Virus record (IMG/VR): IMGVR_UViG_3300031675_000645
Location: 1-24,474 of that record
Strand: one strand, 5' to 3'
DNA from: a virus
Length of the DNA: 24,474 bases
The first letter of the stretch is position 1; each line of letters begins with the position of its first letter. The position numbers and the translations under genes are program-made. This document shows, piece after piece, positions 21,437 through 24,474 of the stretch. The notes under the pieces were generated by a model that was not told where the DNA came from, ran no database searches, and saw only the letters and a program-made list of their open reading frames with translations.

Positions 21437-23206
21437 ATGCTAGAAAACTTTAATCCTGAAAAAACTCCGGTAGATGTACTGCTATTTGCAGATGACTTAA
21501 CTGCTATTTGGTATTATGAACACATGATACCAGGTGCAAGTGTGTATGACTTTGGTTTAAAGTTAGCAGACGACCAAGGTATGAAACAATTTACTGATGA
21601 AGAATATGCAAAGTATTTAGAACATGTAGATAAAACATCACCAGAATCAGAAAGAGTTTGCAATTATGTAGAAAATAATGACTATTGTTCTGCACATCAT
21701 ACTGCAAGAAGTTATGCTATGTATAAACTTGCACATGAAATAAGAAAGAAAGGCTATACAGTACAAGTTGTAACACACTTTTGGTATCACACAGAAGAAG
21801 ACTTTAAAAAAATATTTAAAAAGTTTATAGGTGATAATACATTTTTAGTAGGCTTTAGTCAAACATTCCATAGTGCATATAACCCATGGGCATTGTTTCA
21901 TTCTCTTTACATGCCACCACAACGTCAACGTCAAATTAAAAACTGGATTAAAGATATTAATCCTAATACTAAATTAGTATCTGGAGGTAGTCCTCACACA
22001 TTAGAAACATTATTAGATAAAAGATTCGATAGTGCTATGCTTGATATGGATATTATCAACGTTGGTTATGCAGAAGCAACAATTTTTGAAATGCTAGATG
22101 ATATTAAAGCAGGCACCGAGTGGCCCGTTTATACAGATAGAGGCAGTCGACTAGATATATTAAACAGTACAATGAGTTACTGTGAAGAAGATGGAATTGT
22201 TAAAGGAGATGAAATGCCTTTAGAAACTTCACGTGGTTGTATTTTTAGTTGCAGTTTTTGTAACTTTGGATTACTAGGAAAAGAGAAAGGTACATATATT
22301 AGAAAACAAAGTCTTATACAAGACGAACTGAAACGTAATTGGGAAGAGAATGGCATTTACAAGTATTGGGTAATGGACGATACCTTTAATGAGGATAGTG
22401 ATAAACTTAAACTTGTAGCAGAAGCAAAACATAATGCTAACATACCATTAGAGCTTAGTGCGTTTATTAGATTAGACTTACAACATAGATTAAAACAAGA
22501 ACAATTACTACTGGATTGCGGATTATTTAATCCACACTATGGCATAGAAAGTCTTAATCCTCTCAATGGTCCATTAATAGGTAAAGGTTGGAACCCATTA
22601 GAGCAATTTGAATACTTATGGGAATTAAAGAACGGTATATTCAAAGACAAAGTACAACTGTTTAGTTCATTTGTAGTTGGATTACCAGAAGACACCAGAG
22701 AGTCTTTAAATTTATTCAGAGAACAAATACTAGATCCTAAATTTAATCCGTTAGATTACTTAATGGTAAACTATATGTTTATAAGAGATTTATCATCTCA
22801 TCAAGTTACGACATCGGGCGATGAAAACTTTCAACAAACAGGCAGTAAGATAGACAGAAATCCAGAAGACTATGGGTATGACTTTCCCATTGAAGAAGCA
22901 AACAGAATACAACAGGCTACTAGTGGAGCAGTTGTTAGGTACTGGCGTAACAAACATGGCATAACTTACACTGGTGCAGAACGGTTTGTTAAAAAGTTAA
23001 ATGAAGACTTCCATAAAAGTAGAGGCTGGATGCCAAAACTTACAGCAACGTATCACAAGATACCACTAGATGCAGAAAAAACAGACTTTATGAAAAATTA
23101 TTGGCAAGAGTATTGGTCAAAAATTATGTCAGTTCAACAACATACACGGTATAATTCTGTACAATGGGTAAATAACGGTGAAGTCACAGAGTTCAAACCT
23201 ATATGA
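21437..23206 (+). CDS. B12-binding-type radical SAM enzyme 1
   Basis: The 589-aa product has an N-terminal Rossmann-like domain of the cobalamin-binding type (about residues 10-230; VDVLLFADDLTAIWYYE, later LAHEIRKKGYTVQVVTHF, NPNTKLVSGGSPHTLE). A radical SAM barrel follows with CIFSCSFC (Cys268, Cys272, Cys275), YWVMDDTFN and a C-terminal tail. The classical DxHxxG cobalamin motif is not seen, so B12 binding is uncertain. The family includes methyltransferases and ring-forming enzymes; substrate unknown. Similar genes occur in marine T4-like phages, as I recall. There is no Shine-Dalgarno. Its stop overlaps the next gene's ATG by four bases (ATGA). Confidence 0.85.
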   Translation: MLENFNPEKTPVDVLLFADDLTAIWYYEHMIPGASVYDFGLKLADDQGMKQFTDEEYAKYLEHVDKTSPESERVCNYVENNDYCSAHHTARSYAMYKLAHEIRKKGYTVQVVTHFWYHTEEDFKKIFKKFIGDNTFLVGFSQTFHSAYNPWALFHSLYMPPQRQRQIKNWIKDINPNTKLVSGGSPHTLETLLDKRFDSAMLDMDIINVGYAEATIFEMLDDIKAGTEWPVYTDRGSRLDILNSTMSYCEEDGIVKGDEMPLETSRGCIFSCSFCNFGLLGKEKGTYIRKQSLIQDELKRNWEENGIYKYWVMDDTFNEDSDKLKLVAEAKHNANIPLELSAFIRLDLQHRLKQEQLLLDCGLFNPHYGIESLNPLNGPLIGKGWNPLEQFEYLWELKNGIFKDKVQLFSSFVVGLPEDTRESLNLFREQILDPKFNPLDYLMVNYMFIRDLSSHQVTTSGDENFQQTGSKIDRNPEDYGYDFPIEEANRIQQATSGAVVRYWRNKHGITYTGAERFVKKLNEDFHKSRGWMPKLTATYHKIPLDAEKTDFMKNYWQEYWSKIMSVQQHTRYNSVQWVNNGEVTEFKPI

Positions 23207-24474
23207 AGCACATACTTACATACGATAAAGATTTTATTCACACAGAAGTAGATATACTGATGTTTGCGAGTGACCCAACGGTAGCTAGACAGTATGAAGT
23301 ACAGTTAGAATCGATGAACTATCAAAAACAATGGACAGATGAAGAGTATGCAGACTATTTACAAACTGCAGACGACTTCGAAAAGCGTTGTTATACTAGA
23401 AACCAAAACTATGATCCAGTAAGAGCAAAAACAGACCCGTTTCATGGCTGGATAGAGTGGCCTATGAGTAGCGATCATAATTCTAGGTCAATGGGAGCAG
23501 ATAGGGTTGCACATGAACTTAGACAAATGGGGTATACAGTACAAGTAATACATTTTCCATTGCACTCCAGCGAAGATTTAATACACAACGTTATTAAAAA
23601 GTTTGTAGGACCTAATACTAAAGCAGTAATGTTTGGACAAGTGTTCGCCTTTGGCGCCACACAACGAGGATTAATGAATAGTGTGTATTTCCCTCCATCA
23701 AGACATCATAAATTAAAAGAATGGGCTACAGAAATTAATCCAGACATAAAACTTGTTATAGGTGGAATACAATTTAATGCTACAGAAGAATTAAAAGGTA
23801 ACGGACAAGTAGATTCTCCCCTACATGACATAGATGTGTTCATGTTTGGTTATGCAGACGTTACAATTAGACACATGATGATGGATTTAGAAGCAAACAC
23901 TCTCAAAAAAGTATACACTGACGCTAAAAGTATGCTAGATATAGAAAATTCTACACAACATTATTTTCCAGAAGACATACTTTTACCAAACCAACAGATA
24001 TCTTTAGAAATTGGCAGAGGCTGTATATTCAAATGCACATTTTGTGAATTTAACTTGATAGGTAAGGAGAAAGGCTCCTATATGCGTAGTACATCAAGGG
24101 TAGAAGACGAACTGAAACGTAATTGGGAAGAGTTTGGGGTATCAGAGTACTGGGTATCAGATGATACTATAAATGACGATAGTTCAAAGTTAGAAAGACT
24201 AGCAGAAATAAAAAGTCGTACAGGAATTCCTTTAAAATGGTCCGCTTTTGCAAGATTAGACTTACAACATAGATTAAAACAAACTCAATTATTAGTAGAC
24301 GCCGGCGCTGGTTGGTTACATTACGGAATAGAATCAACAATACACGAAAGTGGTATTGCATTAGGCAAAGGATGGGATCCTGAGGAGCAGTTTGCATTTA
24401 TTAGAGAACTAAAAGCAGGCGCATTTAAAGATGTTGGCATGAGCTCAAACTTTATGTTTGGGTTACCAGAAGAT
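23203..24474 (+). CDS. B12-binding-type radical SAM enzyme 2, 3' partial
   Basis: The ATG at 23203 overlaps the preceding TGA; the frame is open for 424 codons to the window end, so the gene is incomplete. It is a clear paralogue of the gene before it: VDILMFASDPTVARQYEV, then RVAHELRQMGYTVQVIHFPL, then NPDIKLVIGGIQFNATEE, CIFKCTFC (Cys274, Cys278, Cys281), EYWVSDDTINDD and FGLPED at the edge. Two stretches are identical in DNA to the first copy (24105-24132 and 24253-24282). The protein sequences otherwise differ widely, so the substrates may differ. The last quarter, expected to be about 165 residues, lies outside the window. Confidence 0.87.
   Translation, partial: MKHILTYDKDFIHTEVDILMFASDPTVARQYEVQLESMNYQKQWTDEEYADYLQTADDFEKRCYTRNQNYDPVRAKTDPFHGWIEWPMSSDHNSRSMGADRVAHELRQMGYTVQVIHFPLHSSEDLIHNVIKKFVGPNTKAVMFGQVFAFGATQRGLMNSVYFPPSRHHKLKEWATEINPDIKLVIGGIQFNATEELKGNGQVDSPLHDIDVFMFGYADVTIRHMMMDLEANTLKKVYTDAKSMLDIENSTQHYFPEDILLPNQQISLEIGRGCIFKCTFCEFNLIGKEKGSYMRSTSRVEDELKRNWEEFGVSEYWVSDDTINDDSSKLERLAEIKSRTGIPLKWSAFARLDLQHRLKQTQLLVDAGAGWLHYGIESTIHESGIALGKGWDPEEQFAFIRELKAGAFKDVGMSSNFMFGLPED

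Overview
The window looks like part of an AT-rich T4-like marine myovirus genome. The closest fit from memory is a pelagimyophage-type virus of SAR11-like hosts, but the host assignment is an inference. Support for a phage: two T4-type tail-completion genes (gp14 neck and gp15 tail-terminator families, minus strand), a long repetitive tail fibre, T4 late-promoter-like octamers (GATAAATA, CATAAATA, GATAAGTA) before many transcription units, tight start/stop overlaps between genes, and a tRNA-Ala(UGC) gene carrying its own CCA. No integrase, plasmid or host housekeeping block is visible.

Layout. 1-2158 is the 3' part of a tail fibre gene, ended by a strong terminator. 2225-3043 holds an acidic 178-aa protein and, on the other strand, a 44-aa ORF, both facing one bidirectional terminator. 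3044-3285 is a regulatory region with an 11-bp-phased TGTTAC array and late promoters in both directions. 3286-8237 is a curli (type VIII secretion) operon: two related small membrane proteins, CsgF, CsgG, a curlin-like protein, a FecR-domain protein and a second curlin-like protein. 8247-8749 has a consensus sigma70-type promoter and two small membrane proteins. 8786-9246 encodes a small lipoprotein whose gene ends in what looks like a complete programmed -1 frameshift signal, followed by two tandem terminators. 9349-16325 is a second surface/signalling operon: an Asn/Thr-repeat exported protein, a 1070-aa acidic NIDO-like adhesin, a membrane coiled-coil protein and a CHASE2 class III adenylate cyclase with all catalytic residues. 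16326-19916 (minus strand) holds an unknown gene, a Nudix hydrolase, gp15 and gp14. 20079-24474 (plus strand) holds an 11-residue-repeat protein, tRNA-Ala, an 86-aa protein, a ferredoxin-NADP+ reductase and two tandem radical SAM genes; the second runs off the window and has no stop.

How the parts may work together (inference). Between structural genes the phage carries about 13 kb of exported or membrane proteins: amyloid fibre subunits and their outer-membrane secretion pore, surface adhesins, a periplasmic FecR protein, a lipoprotein and a transmembrane cAMP synthase. This resembles a phage-encoded programme for remodelling the surface of the infected cell, linked to second-messenger signalling. 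The reductase next to two radical SAM enzymes suggests a small redox module supplying electrons for [4Fe-4S] chemistry.

The most noteworthy points are the frameshift signal at 9115-9161, the curli-FecR-cyclase combination in a phage, and late-promoter octamers placed only 5-7 nt before start codons, which implies leaderless late mRNAs.
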